A stretch of 12,532 nt of DNA from positions 5,147,829 to 5,160,360 of the forward strand of contig CP070771.1 in NCBI GenBank assembly GCA_020345785.1, read 5' to 3'. Numbering within the stretch: position 1 is the first letter of the stretch; each line of letters starts with the position of its first letter. Made by a program: the position numbers and the translations under genes. Source of the stretch: Desulfobacterales bacterium. Its GTDB lineage: Bacteria > Desulfobacterota > Desulfobacteria > Desulfobacterales > JAFDCJ01. Below the pieces are notes generated by a model. It saw only the letters and a list, made by a program, of their open reading frames with translations. It did no database searches and was not told where the DNA came from. Of the stretch, positions 1-6,742 are shown piece after piece.

Positions 1-233
1 ATGCCGCCGCCATGCAAAAAACCGGAAATCCACAGGTGAAGTTTATGCACTGTCTTCCGGCATTTCACAACCGGGAGACCACCGTTGGAGAAGAAATTTA
101 CCAGAAATTCGGTCTTGAGGCCATGGAAGTCACCGAAGAGGTATTCGAGTCGCCGGCATCGATTGTATGGGACGAAGCGGAAAACCGCATCCATACGATC
201 AAGGCGGTCATGGTGGCAACACTGGGTTCTTGA
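1..233 (+). CDS. argF: Ornithine carbamoyltransferase, C-terminal fragment (5' end outside window)
   Basis: Only the last 76 or so residues are present; the frame (first full codon at base 3) is open to the left edge, so the Met at base 12 is internal. The fragment carries the carbamoyltransferase ornithine-binding motif HCLPAFHN and the C-terminal block [10 protein letters not shown]...[18 protein letters not shown], both typical of ornithine carbamoyltransferase (OTC) and unlike aspartate carbamoyltransferase. OTC joins carbamoyl phosphate and ornithine to give citrulline, or runs in reverse in the arginine deiminase pathway. Carbamate kinase lies downstream on the same strand, which favours a catabolic role (arcB), but the 416-base spacer weakens the operon argument and the fragment cannot separate argF from arcB. 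Family assignment is firm; direction of use is inference. Confidence 0.93.
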   Translation, partial: AAAMQKTGNPQVKFMHCLPAFHNRETTVGEEIYQKFGLEAMEVTEEVFESPASIVWDEAENRIHTIKAVMVATLGS

Positions 234-649
234 GGCACGTTGCAGGGTGCGGGTTGCGGGTTGAGGGATTTAGACGCCGCACGGTGCACGGCTCAAGACG
301 CACGGAGATGAAATTAAAGGTGTAGAGTATAGGGTGTAAGATATAAGGTGCAGGGCATATTGAGGCAATAGGTTCGGGGTTGGAGGCCTTTCAGCTTCTG
401 TCATCTGACATCTGTCTTCTTGGCGCAGGGCGCAGGCGCGCCAGCTCGTAGCTCATAGCTGACAGCTCGCTGACAGCTCATAGGTTGAAGGAAAAAGGCT
501 CACGGTTTACGGCGTAGAGTACCATCTGTTTTCTCAACCACCAACCAACAACGGACAATGGACAATTGACCACTGACAATTAGCGTGATTGTCAGCATTT
601 AACCACAGATTTGTGAAATGCGAAGAATTTAAAGCAGGAAATAATCACC
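234..649. repeat. Repeat-rich spacer of degenerate short words
   Basis: No gene is supported here. The sequence is built from imperfect short repeats: GGGTGCGGGTTGCGGGTTGAGGG-like runs near 245-268, CATCTGACATCTG-like words near 400-418, AGCTCGTAGCTCATAGCTGACAG-like words at about 443-485, and GGACAATGGACAATTGACC-like words at about 553-580. The spacer ends with an 8-bp inverted repeat (separate entry) and the carbamate kinase leader, which has AGGA at 636-639. I found no convincing sigma70 promoter. Similar low-complexity spacers recur in this window at 2939-3180, 5351-5410 and 10155-10560. Confidence 0.6.
573..595. repeat. 8-bp inverted repeat upstream of arcC
   Basis: CTGACAAT at 573-580 is the exact reverse complement of ATTGTCAG at 588-595, with a 7-base spacer. 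It ends 54 bases before the arcC start. It could be an operator or a leader hairpin, or just part of the surrounding repetitive GGACAAT-type words. No run of T follows it, so it is not a convincing terminator. Confidence 0.35.
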
Positions 650-1576
650 ATGCAAAATAAACCCATCATCCTAATCGCATTTGGCGGCAACGCCCTGATA
701 AAAAAGGGCCAAAAAGGGACGCACAAAGAGCAGTTTGTCAACCTAAAACTGCCGATGCGTCAGATTGCGCGACTATCCAGACAATACAAGTTGGTGATTA
801 CCCATGGCAACGGCCCCCAGGTTGGCAATTTGCTGCTGCAGCAGGAAAGCTGCGACCGGGTGCCCAAAATGCCGCTGGAGATCATCGGCGCCATGACCCA
901 GGGCCAAATCGGATATATGCTTGAGTCCTCGCTGGATGATGCGTTGATGGAAATCGGCATCAACGGTGAGCAACGTTTTGTGACATTGATAACCTACGTC
1001 GTGGTGGATCAAAATGATCCGGGCTTTCAAAATCCCACCAAGCCGATAGGACCCATTTATACCGAAGAGGAGGCATCGAAACTGCCGTACACAATGGTCA
1101 AAACCGATAAAGGATTCCGGCGGGTGGTGGCTTCTCCCAAACCGATGGCCATCGTTGAAAGACGGGAGATTAAAAAACTCATCGAAATGGATTTTATCGT
1201 TATCTGCTGCGGCGGCGGCGGCATACCGGTTATCCGCAAGGAGCGAAAATTCCGCGGTGTTGAGGCGGTCATCGACAAGGATCTGGCCAGCTCTATTCTG
1301 GCCCGGGAAATTAAAGCCGACATCTTTGTAATCGCCTCGGACATCGCCGGCGCCGGCATTAACTGGGGCACTCCCGATCAACGAATACTCGGCAAAGTAT
1401 CTCTGTCGGAAATAGAGCAGTATGTTAAGGCGGGTCACTTCCCCGCCGGCTCGATGGGACCCAAGGTGGAAGCCATCACCGAATTTTTTAAAGAAACCGG
1501 CAATCGTGGAATTATCTGCCACTTGGAAGATATTGAAAAAGCCATTGCCGGAGAAACAGGAACGGAAATTTATTAA
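650..1576 (+). CDS. arcC: Carbamate kinase
   Basis: Full-length carbamate kinase, 308 residues, the usual length of the family. It catalyses reversible phosphoryl transfer between carbamoyl phosphate and ADP, giving ATP, CO2 and ammonia in the catabolic direction; it is cytosolic. Visible signatures of the amino-acid-kinase fold are FGGNAL (residues 11-16), HGNGPQVGN (52-60), the glycine-rich CCGGGGIP (186-193), DKDLASSILA (209-218) and the C-terminal AGSMGPKV (266-273). The ATG at 650 has AGGA 10 bases upstream. It follows an OTC gene and is followed after 21 bases by a GTPase, so arcC and the GTPase are very likely cotranscribed. No arginine deiminase is seen, so the upstream source of citrulline is outside the window or absent. 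Confidence 0.96.
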   Translation: MQNKPIILIAFGGNALIKKGQKGTHKEQFVNLKLPMRQIARLSRQYKLVITHGNGPQVGNLLLQQESCDRVPKMPLEIIGAMTQGQIGYMLESSLDDALMEIGINGEQRFVTLITYVVVDQNDPGFQNPTKPIGPIYTEEEASKLPYTMVKTDKGFRRVVASPKPMAIVERREIKKLIEMDFIVICCGGGGIPVIRKERKFRGVEAVIDKDLASSILAREIKADIFVIASDIAGAGINWGTPDQRILGKVSLSEIEQYVKAGHFPAGSMGPKVEAITEFFKETGNRGIICHLEDIEKAIAGETGTEIY

Positions 1577-1597
1577 TTTTTTACGGAGGAAAAAATT

Positions 1598-2938
1598 ATG
1601 TCGAAAAAGAATGTAATTATCATCGGAGCCGCCGGAAGGGATTTTCAAAACTTCAACACCTACTATCGAGGCAATGAAGACTACAACGTGGTGGCGTTTA
1701 CGGCTGCGCAAATACCGGACATTGAAGGTCGCAAATACCCGGCCGAACTGGCCGGCAGCTTGTATCCGGACGGAATACCGATCCATCCGGAAAAAGACCT
1801 TCCCCGATTAATCACAGAGTTGAATGTGGATGATTGTGTGTTCTCATACAGTGATGTATCTTACCAGCACGTCATGTCCGTCGGAGCCGTCGTTAACGCG
1901 GCCGGTGCAAATTTTGTCATGCTGGGGCCGAAAGACACCCAGATAAAGAGCACCAAGCCGGTTATCTCAGTGGGTGCGGTTCGCACCGGCTGCGGCAAGA
2001 GCCAGACCTCGCGACGTATTATTGAAATCCTGATGGCAAAAGGCATTAAAGTCGTCGCCATTCGGCACCCCATGCCATACGGTGATATTGCCGCCCAGAA
2101 GGTGCAGCGCTTTGCTGAGTTGTCTGATCTTGAAAAGTACAACTGCACCGTGGAAGAAATGGAAGAGTACGAGCCCCATGTAATCCGCGGCAACGTCATT
2201 TATGCCGGTGTGGATTATGAGGCAATCGTGCGGGCGGCGGAGCAAGATCCGGCCGGCTGTGATGTAATCCTATGGGACGGCGGCAACAATGATTTTCCGT
2301 TTTACAAACCCGACCTGCATGTCACCGTCGTCGACCCCCACCGACCCGGCCATGAATTGACCTATTATCCGGGCAATGTCACGCTGCGGATGTCCGATGT
2401 CGTGGTGATCAATAAGATGGACAGCGCCGATGCCGAAGGGATCGAGATTGTGCGCCGCAACATTGCCAGTGAAGCCCCGGCTGCGATTGTCATCGACGGT
2501 GCCTCCACCCTGGATGTCGATGATCCATCCGTCATCCGAGGCAAGAGAGTGCTCGTGGTGGAAGACGGTCCCACCTTGACCCACGGCGAGATGAAAATCG
2601 GTGCCGGGGTGGTTGCCGCCCAGAAATTTGGCGCCGCCGAACTCATCGACCCGCGGCCGTACACGGTAGGCAGGTTAGTTGAAACATTTCAGATTTACCC
2701 GGAGATCGGGACCGTTCTGCCGGCCATGGGTTACGGTAAGCAGCAGTTAAAGGATCTTGAGACCACCATCAATAACACCGACTGTGATGCAGTGGTAATC
2801 GGCACCCCCATCGATCTGAACCGAATTATAAAGATCAAAAAGCCCAATACACGGGTGTATTACAACCTGCAGGAAATCGGCCGGCCGAATCTGGAGATGG
2901 TGCTGAATGATTTCGTAAAAAAACATAATCTGGGCTAA
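1598..2938 (+). CDS. P-loop GTPase, cyclic 2,3-diphosphoglycerate synthetase-like family
   Basis: 446 residues with an N-terminal Rossmann-like segment (VIIIGAAGRDFQNF, 6-19) followed by a P-loop domain. The Walker A is a variant, VRTGCGKS (128-135), with Val where the first Gly of GxxxxGKS is expected. WDGGNND (226-232) is a candidate Walker B and NKMD (272-275) matches the NKxD guanine-specificity motif. The C-terminus holds a VVIGTPIDL segment. This arrangement is that of proteins annotated as cyclic 2,3-diphosphoglycerate synthetase; the biochemical activity is known from methanogens and should not be assumed here. GGAGGA (1585-1590) sits 7 bases before the ATG, 21 bases after the arcC stop, so the pair is translationally close. 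That spacing suggests a role tied to carbamoyl phosphate metabolism, but the actual reaction is unknown. Confidence 0.85.
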   Translation: MSKKNVIIIGAAGRDFQNFNTYYRGNEDYNVVAFTAAQIPDIEGRKYPAELAGSLYPDGIPIHPEKDLPRLITELNVDDCVFSYSDVSYQHVMSVGAVVNAAGANFVMLGPKDTQIKSTKPVISVGAVRTGCGKSQTSRRIIEILMAKGIKVVAIRHPMPYGDIAAQKVQRFAELSDLEKYNCTVEEMEEYEPHVIRGNVIYAGVDYEAIVRAAEQDPAGCDVILWDGGNNDFPFYKPDLHVTVVDPHRPGHELTYYPGNVTLRMSDVVVINKMDSADAEGIEIVRRNIASEAPAAIVIDGASTLDVDDPSVIRGKRVLVVEDGPTLTHGEMKIGAGVVAAQKFGAAELIDPRPYTVGRLVETFQIYPEIGTVLPAMGYGKQQLKDLETTINNTDCDAVVIGTPIDLNRIIKIKKPNTRVYYNLQEIGRPNLEMVLNDFVKKHNLG

Positions 2939-2984
2939 AACAAAAATCGCTCCAGAAAATAGTTGTTTTCGTTGTTAGTTATCC

Positions 2985-3172
2985 GTTATTAGTTATTATA
3001 CACAGCGACATTATAAATTGCGCTTTTACCCTTTGAAGGGTTTATTCAAAAAATAACAAACAAGATTATACAAGCAGAACGCTGTTTACGTATGAGTATT
3101 GGCTTAGGTCGCTTTTATAGCTCGGAGGTATCTTAAATACGGCGATTTTTCTGATAACAAATAACTAATAAC
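2985..3172. repeat. MITE-like spacer bounded by 13-bp inverted repeats
   Basis: GTTATTAGTTATT at 2985-2997 is the exact reverse complement of 3160-3172. The surrounding arms are longer imperfect versions made of GTTAGTTATC/ATTAGTTATT words. The AT-rich core of about 160 bases has no gene; it contains ACCCTT-TG-AAGGGT at 3028-3041, a small palindrome that could form a weak hairpin after the GTPase gene but lacks a good T tract. The arrangement resembles a small non-autonomous element, or two inverted blocks of the simple words common in this genome. Confidence 0.45.
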
Positions 3173-3179
3173 TATTCAC

Positions 3180-3198
3180 CATCGGCCTGCAGCCGATG
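3180..3198 (+). promoter_or_regulatory. Hairpin directly upstream of the gabT-like ribosome binding site
   Basis: CATCGGC (3180-3186) and GCCGATG (3192-3198) form a perfect 7-bp stem closing a CTGCA loop. The hairpin ends two bases before AGGAGG (3201-3206), the ribosome binding site of the downstream aminotransferase. The right arm contains an in-frame ATG (3196) that would place the Shine-Dalgarno inside the coding region, so the hairpin argues against that start. It may insulate or modulate translation initiation; this is inference. Confidence 0.45.
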
Positions 3199-3210
3199 AC
3201 AGGAGGAAAG

Positions 3211-4473
3211 ATGAGCCAGACTTCCAATGAACAATTGACGCAGCTAAAAACACAGGCCATATCCGATGGCGTCGGCATGACCACGACAAATTTCATCCAA
3301 TCCGCGCAAGGTGCCGTACTGCGGGATGTGGAAGGCCGGGAATTTATTGATTTTGCCGGCGGCATCGCCGTGATGAATGTCGGACACAGCCACCCAAAGG
3401 TAGTGGCGGCCATCAAGGAGCAGGCCGAAAGATTCACACACACCTGTTTTATGGTAAACCCTTATGAATCTGCTGTGAAGCTGGCGCAGCGACTTTGCCG
3501 GCTGACCCCCGGTGATTTTCCCAAACGGGCCGTATTCTTAAACTGCGGAGCTGAAGCGGTGGAAAACGCCGTTAAAATAGCGCGCTACTACACCAAACGA
3601 CCGGCCATTATTGTTTTTGAAAATGCCTATCACGGGCGTACCCTGCTGACCATGACCATGACCAGCAAAGTCAAACCCTATAAATTCGGCTTCGGCCCTT
3701 TTGCACCGGAAGTTTACCGAATACCGTTCGGCGATGTTGCCGGCGCCGACAAACTCAATGACGTCTTTATCAAGCACGTGAACCCGGAAGCCGTGGCAGC
3801 GGTTGTCGCGGAGCCGGTGCAGGGGGAAGGCGGATTCATCGCACCGCCGGCAGGATATTTTCAGGAACTGGTCAAGATCTGTCATGACAACGGTATTCTG
3901 TTTGTGGCAGATGAAATCCAGAGCGGTATGGGGCGAACAGGTAAAATGTTTGCCATCGAACACTGGGGGGTTGAACCGGATCTGGTAGTGGTAGCCAAGA
4001 GCCTGGCAGCCGGCATGCCCCTTGCGGCGGTTATCGGCAAACAAGAAATCATGGATTCCGTTCACTCCTGGGGCCTGGGCGGAACCTACGGCGGAAACCC
4101 GGTGGCCTGCGCGGCAGCCCTGGCTGTGCTGGATGCCTTGGAAGAAGAAAACATGCTGGCCAAATCCGTGGCGCTGGGTGAAAAACTGAAGGCCCGATTT
4201 GAAAAGTGGCAAAAGGATTTCAGCATAATCGGTGAAATCAGGGGACTGGGTGCCATGCTCGGATTGGCATTGGTCAAAGGCGAGAAAAAAGAGCCGGCAG
4301 CAGACGAAGCCAAACAGCTGGCCGCTTTCTGTCTCAGCAAAGGCCTGCTGGTACTGGTCTGCGGAAGCTACGGCAACGTTGTAAGGGTACTGGCGCCATT
4401 TGTGATCACCGACGAGCAACTGGAGAAAGGCCTTGCTATTATGGAAGAAGGGCTGAAAGAAATTTCTAATTAA
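3211..4473 (+). CDS. gabT: Class III aminotransferase, 4-aminobutyrate aminotransferase (GabT)-like
   Basis: 420 residues from the ATG at 3211, which has AGGAGG 4 bases upstream; an in-frame ATG at 3196 is rejected because the Shine-Dalgarno would lie inside it. This is a fold-type I PLP enzyme: GIAVMNVGHSHP (51-62), FENAYHGRT (136-144), EPVQGEGG (201-208), the PLP aspartate in DEIQSG (234-239), and the Schiff-base lysine K263 in VVAKSLAAGMP. QGEGG with NVVRVL (389-394) resembles GabT, where Glu and Arg handle the dual 2-oxoglutarate and 4-aminobutyrate substrates. The phosphate-binding segment reads NCGAEAVENA instead of the usual NSGAEAVENA. The likely reaction is transfer of an omega-amino group to 2-oxoglutarate; acetylornithine, ornithine or putrescine-type substrates remain possible and would fit the nearby OTC gene. 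It lies 37 bases before the selenoprotein gene, possibly in one operon. Confidence 0.85.
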   Translation: MSQTSNEQLTQLKTQAISDGVGMTTTNFIQSAQGAVLRDVEGREFIDFAGGIAVMNVGHSHPKVVAAIKEQAERFTHTCFMVNPYESAVKLAQRLCRLTPGDFPKRAVFLNCGAEAVENAVKIARYYTKRPAIIVFENAYHGRTLLTMTMTSKVKPYKFGFGPFAPEVYRIPFGDVAGADKLNDVFIKHVNPEAVAAVVAEPVQGEGGFIAPPAGYFQELVKICHDNGILFVADEIQSGMGRTGKMFAIEHWGVEPDLVVVAKSLAAGMPLAAVIGKQEIMDSVHSWGLGGTYGGNPVACAAALAVLDALEEENMLAKSVALGEKLKARFEKWQKDFSIIGEIRGLGAMLGLALVKGEKKEPAADEAKQLAAFCLSKGLLVLVCGSYGNVVRVLAPFVITDEQLEKGLAIMEEGLKEISN

Positions 4474-4510
4474 TCCGTCCTTAAAAATAGCAATTCGGGA
4501 GGGAGGTAAA

Positions 4511-5341
4511 ATGCGCTGGAAACAATTTTTTACCCGTGTCAAATCAATCGATGCGCCGGAGGCCAAAAAATTTATGGACAAGCTGGCCGCGGATCAATTC
4601 AACCTTATTGACGTGCGCCAACCCGGAGAATACGAATCCGGTCACATTCCAGGTTCCAAGCTGATCCCGCTGCCGGAGCTAAACAATCGCATCAGTGAAG
4701 TTGATCCTGCAAAACCGACCGTCGTGTATTGAGCGGTGGGCGGACGCAGCCGGGTGGCTGCTCAGATGCTGGCCGGTAAAGGTTTTAAGGATGTGATCAA
4801 CATGGCCGGCGGCATAAAAGCCTGGAACAGCAATAAAGCGATCGGATCCGAGGACCTTGGGCTCCACCTGTTTACCGGCCAGGAGACCCCCCGCGAAACG
4901 CTGATCGTTGCCTACTCGTTGGAGGAGGGTTTGAGGGAGTTTTATGTATCGATGATCCCCGAGGTGAAAAACGACAATGCCAGGCAGTTGTTTGAAAAAC
5001 TGTCGACCATCGAGGTAAAACACCAGGATCGAATATTTGCCGAGTATTGCAAAATTACCGGTACTGATGAGAATCGAGATGAATTTGAAAAAAACGTGGT
5101 GGCACCCGCGATGGAAGGCGGCCTTACAACCGAGGAATACCTGAAGCTTTATGAGCCTGATCTTGAAGTTGTGGAGGAGGTCATCTCGCTTGCCATGGCC
5201 ATCGAAGCCCAGGCGCTGGATTTGTACCAGAGGGCATCCGAAAAAGCCGCATCTGCACAAAGCAAAGACGCTTTGGTGCAGATCGCAAATGAAGAGCGTG
5301 CTCATTTGGAGCAGTTGGGTAAGCTGTTTGAGGGGCTTTAA
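4511..5341 (+). CDS. Selenocysteine-containing rhodanese / ferritin-like diiron fusion (in-frame TGA = Sec74)
   Basis: Read as one gene of 276 residues with TGA at 4730-4732 decoded as selenocysteine, residue 74. Residues about 18-105 are a rhodanese domain: NLIDVRQPGEYESGHIPGS before the TGA and VGGRSR plus NMAGGIKAW after it. The TGA falls exactly where VVYC-x-x-G-x-R places the catalytic, persulfide-carrying Cys, and both parts share one frame with no shift. Residues about 125-276 are a ferritin/rubrerythrin-like four-helix domain with candidate diiron ligands E138/E139, E168xxH171, E232 and E262xxH265. The ATG follows a strong GGGAGGGAGG. A SECIS-like hairpin lies just downstream of TGA. 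A pipeline would split this into a truncated rhodanese and a separate ferritin-like gene. It probably handles sulfane sulfur or selenium with peroxide or iron chemistry; the exact substrate is unknown. Confidence 0.88.
4733..4769 (+). promoter_or_regulatory. Candidate bacterial SECIS element
   Basis: Immediately 3' of the in-frame TGA, GCAGCC (4746-4751) pairs perfectly with GGCTGC (4756-4761), closing the tetraloop GGGT. The loop starts 20 bases after the TGA, within the known bacterial SECIS range of roughly 16-37, and has G at the first two loop positions as the bSECIS model requires, plus the GU that SelB recognises in E. coli fdhF. Below the stem, A4744-T4762 and G4743-C4763 can pair with C4745 bulged. 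The pairing is seen directly; the function is inferred. Confidence 0.75.
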
Positions 5342-5350
5342 TAGCAGACA

Positions 5351-5410
5351 GGTTGCAAGGTTCAGGGAGTTAGCGTTCTGGATTCAGGATTCAAGGTTCA
5401 GGGTTCAAGG
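5351..5410. repeat. Heptamer tandem repeat between the selenoprotein and the FAD enzyme
   Basis: Four consecutive 7-base units GATTCAG, GATTCAA, GGTTCAG and GGTTCAA occupy 5381-5408, preceded by a related GGTTGCAAGGTTCAGGG block at 5351-5367. The repeat lies in the 95-base spacer. It does not obviously form a hairpin and looks like the same class of simple-word expansion as the other spacers. Confidence 0.7.
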
Positions 5411-5436
5411 CACAGCTCAAAGTAAAAAGGGTAGAC

Positions 5437-6549
5437 ATGAAGAAGCATCTGGTACTTGCTGGAGGAGGACATGCCCACATGGTGACGCTGGTGAACCTGC
5501 ATACGTTTGTGGATAAGGGGCACAATGTAACGGTCATCGGGCCTTCCGAACATCACTATTATTCGGGAATGGGCCCGGGCATGCTGGGAAAAACCTACGC
5601 ACCCGAAGAGATTCGCTTTGCAACCAAACACGTCGTGGAAAAAAAGGGCGGCAATTTCGTTCTGGGAAAGGTCGTAAAAATTGATCCGGAAGCGCAACGC
5701 ATCCATCTGGAATCAGGCGATACGGTTTCATATGACGTGCTGTCCTGTAACCTGGGCAGCCAGATACCTGCGGACATCATTACAGACGGTTTGACAGACA
5801 TCTATCTGGTCAAACCGATTGAAAGACTGCTGGCGGCCCAGCAGCGGATCCTCGAGCTCGGCTCGCAAAGAAAAATCGCCGTCGCGATTATCGGCGGCGG
5901 CCCGTCGTCGGTCGAGATTTCCGGCAATATCTGGCGGCTGACCCGGGAACCGGGCATGCAGCCGGCTGCCATTAAAATCCTGACCAGTAAAACACTCATG
6001 CCGCATCATCCGGCCGGCGTTCGTAAAAAAGCCATGGCCTCGTTGCAGGCGCGCGGCATTGAAATCGTGGAAGACTGCGATATCAAGGAAATCAAAACCG
6101 GCCACGTCACGGAAGTATCCGGCAAGGTACATGAACTGGACATTATTTTCGTGGCCGTCGGCGTAAAACCCAATCCGGTTTTCAAAGTATCAGGCATACC
6201 CATCGGTCCTGACGGAGGAATGCAGGTCAACCGCTATCTTCAGAGCACCGGCTACAGCAATATATTCGGCGGCGGCGACTGCATCTATTTCGTAGAATCC
6301 CCCTTGGATAAGGTCGGTGTTTATGCCGTGCGTCAGAATCCGATTATTTACCACAATCTAATGGCAACGCTGGAAGGCTCCGAACTCAGGTCCTTCAAGC
6401 CGGGCGGAAAATATCTACTGATTTTCAATCTGGGTGACGGCACCGGTATATTCCACAAGTGGTGGATCCTGTTCGGCGGCCGTCCGGCGTTTATTTTCAA
6501 GGATTATCTTGACCGCAAGTTCATGCGCGAATTTCAGGCAATTGAGTAA
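5437..6549 (+). CDS. FAD/NAD(P)-dependent oxidoreductase of the SelD N-terminal-domain type
   Basis: 370 residues, a complete two-dinucleotide-binding-domain flavoprotein. The N-terminus KHLVLAGGGHAH (3-14) and the YYSGMGPGML segment (41-50) are hallmarks of the pyridine nucleotide-disulfide oxidoreductase family found fused ahead of selenide,water dikinase (the Nterm_to_SelD family, TIGR03169). The NAD-binding motif is AIIGGGPSSVE (150-160) and the second FAD motif is NIFGGGDC (275-282). The C-terminus KDYLDRKFM also matches that family. No CxxC redox disulfide is visible, so NDH-2-like hydride transfer to a quinone or small acceptor is more likely than disulfide reduction. Here it stands alone, without SelD, 95 bases after a selenocysteine rhodanese. 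A weak AAGGG precedes the ATG. Its substrate is unknown; a role in reducing sulfur or selenium species is inference from fusion and context. Confidence 0.85.
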   Translation: MKKHLVLAGGGHAHMVTLVNLHTFVDKGHNVTVIGPSEHHYYSGMGPGMLGKTYAPEEIRFATKHVVEKKGGNFVLGKVVKIDPEAQRIHLESGDTVSYDVLSCNLGSQIPADIITDGLTDIYLVKPIERLLAAQQRILELGSQRKIAVAIIGGGPSSVEISGNIWRLTREPGMQPAAIKILTSKTLMPHHPAGVRKKAMASLQARGIEIVEDCDIKEIKTGHVTEVSGKVHELDIIFVAVGVKPNPVFKVSGIPIGPDGGMQVNRYLQSTGYSNIFGGGDCIYFVESPLDKVGVYAVRQNPIIYHNLMATLEGSELRSFKPGGKYLLIFNLGDGTGIFHKWWILFGGRPAFIFKDYLDRKFMREFQAIE

Positions 6550-6696
6550 AGAATCTTGGCCCGGCTTCCGGCCCGACGCCATCCCCACTCTGGACCGCAG
6601 GGTTTAAAGGCCGGCTTCCTGCTCGACTCCGTCCCGCAGCGGACTGCGCCCCGGAGGGTAAAGACTGCTGCTCGGAGAGAGGGAGAACCCGGCGTT

Positions 6697-6720
6697 GATT
6701 TCACCCGGAGGGGTGAAGTT
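6697..6720. terminator. Strong hairpin between convergent genes, possible terminator
   Basis: TTCACCC (6700-6706) pairs with GGGTGAA (6711-6717) around a GGAG loop, and wobble pairs extend the stem to 6697-6720. It sits at the 3' side of both the FAD enzyme (plus) and the TetR gene (minus). Neither strand has a proper T tract after the stem, so intrinsic termination is uncertain. The rest of 6550-6742 is GC-rich with smaller hairpins such as GCAG-CGGA-CTGC and shows no supported gene. Confidence 0.35.
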
Positions 6721-6742
6721 CACCTTGACGTTAATCTCTAAT

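Noticed and set aside
773..1786. Long minus-strand open frame opposite arcC and the GTPase start
   Set aside because: It lies antisense to two well-recognised genes with full family motifs and shows no recognisable domain.
3028..3041. Intrinsic terminator ACCCTT-TG-AAGGGT after the GTPase
   Set aside because: The stem is short with almost no loop and the following T tract is only three bases long; support is too weak for a separate feature.
3538..4581. Long minus-strand open frame opposite the GabT-like gene
   Set aside because: Antisense shadow of a clear aminotransferase; no motif, and it also overlaps the start of the selenoprotein gene.
4511..4732. Rhodanese pseudogene with a nonsense mutation
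   Set aside because: The only interruption is at the catalytic Cys codon, the downstream frame is intact over 200 codons with conserved motifs, and a SECIS-like hairpin follows.
4736..5341. Separate ferritin-like gene starting at GTG 4736
   Set aside because: The GTG has no ribosome binding site and lies inside the rhodanese active-site loop; the residues after it complete the rhodanese fold in the same frame as the upstream part.
6556..6741. 61-codon plus-strand frame after the FAD enzyme
   Set aside because: It has no ribosome binding site, its composition follows GC-rich hairpins, and it resembles no family.
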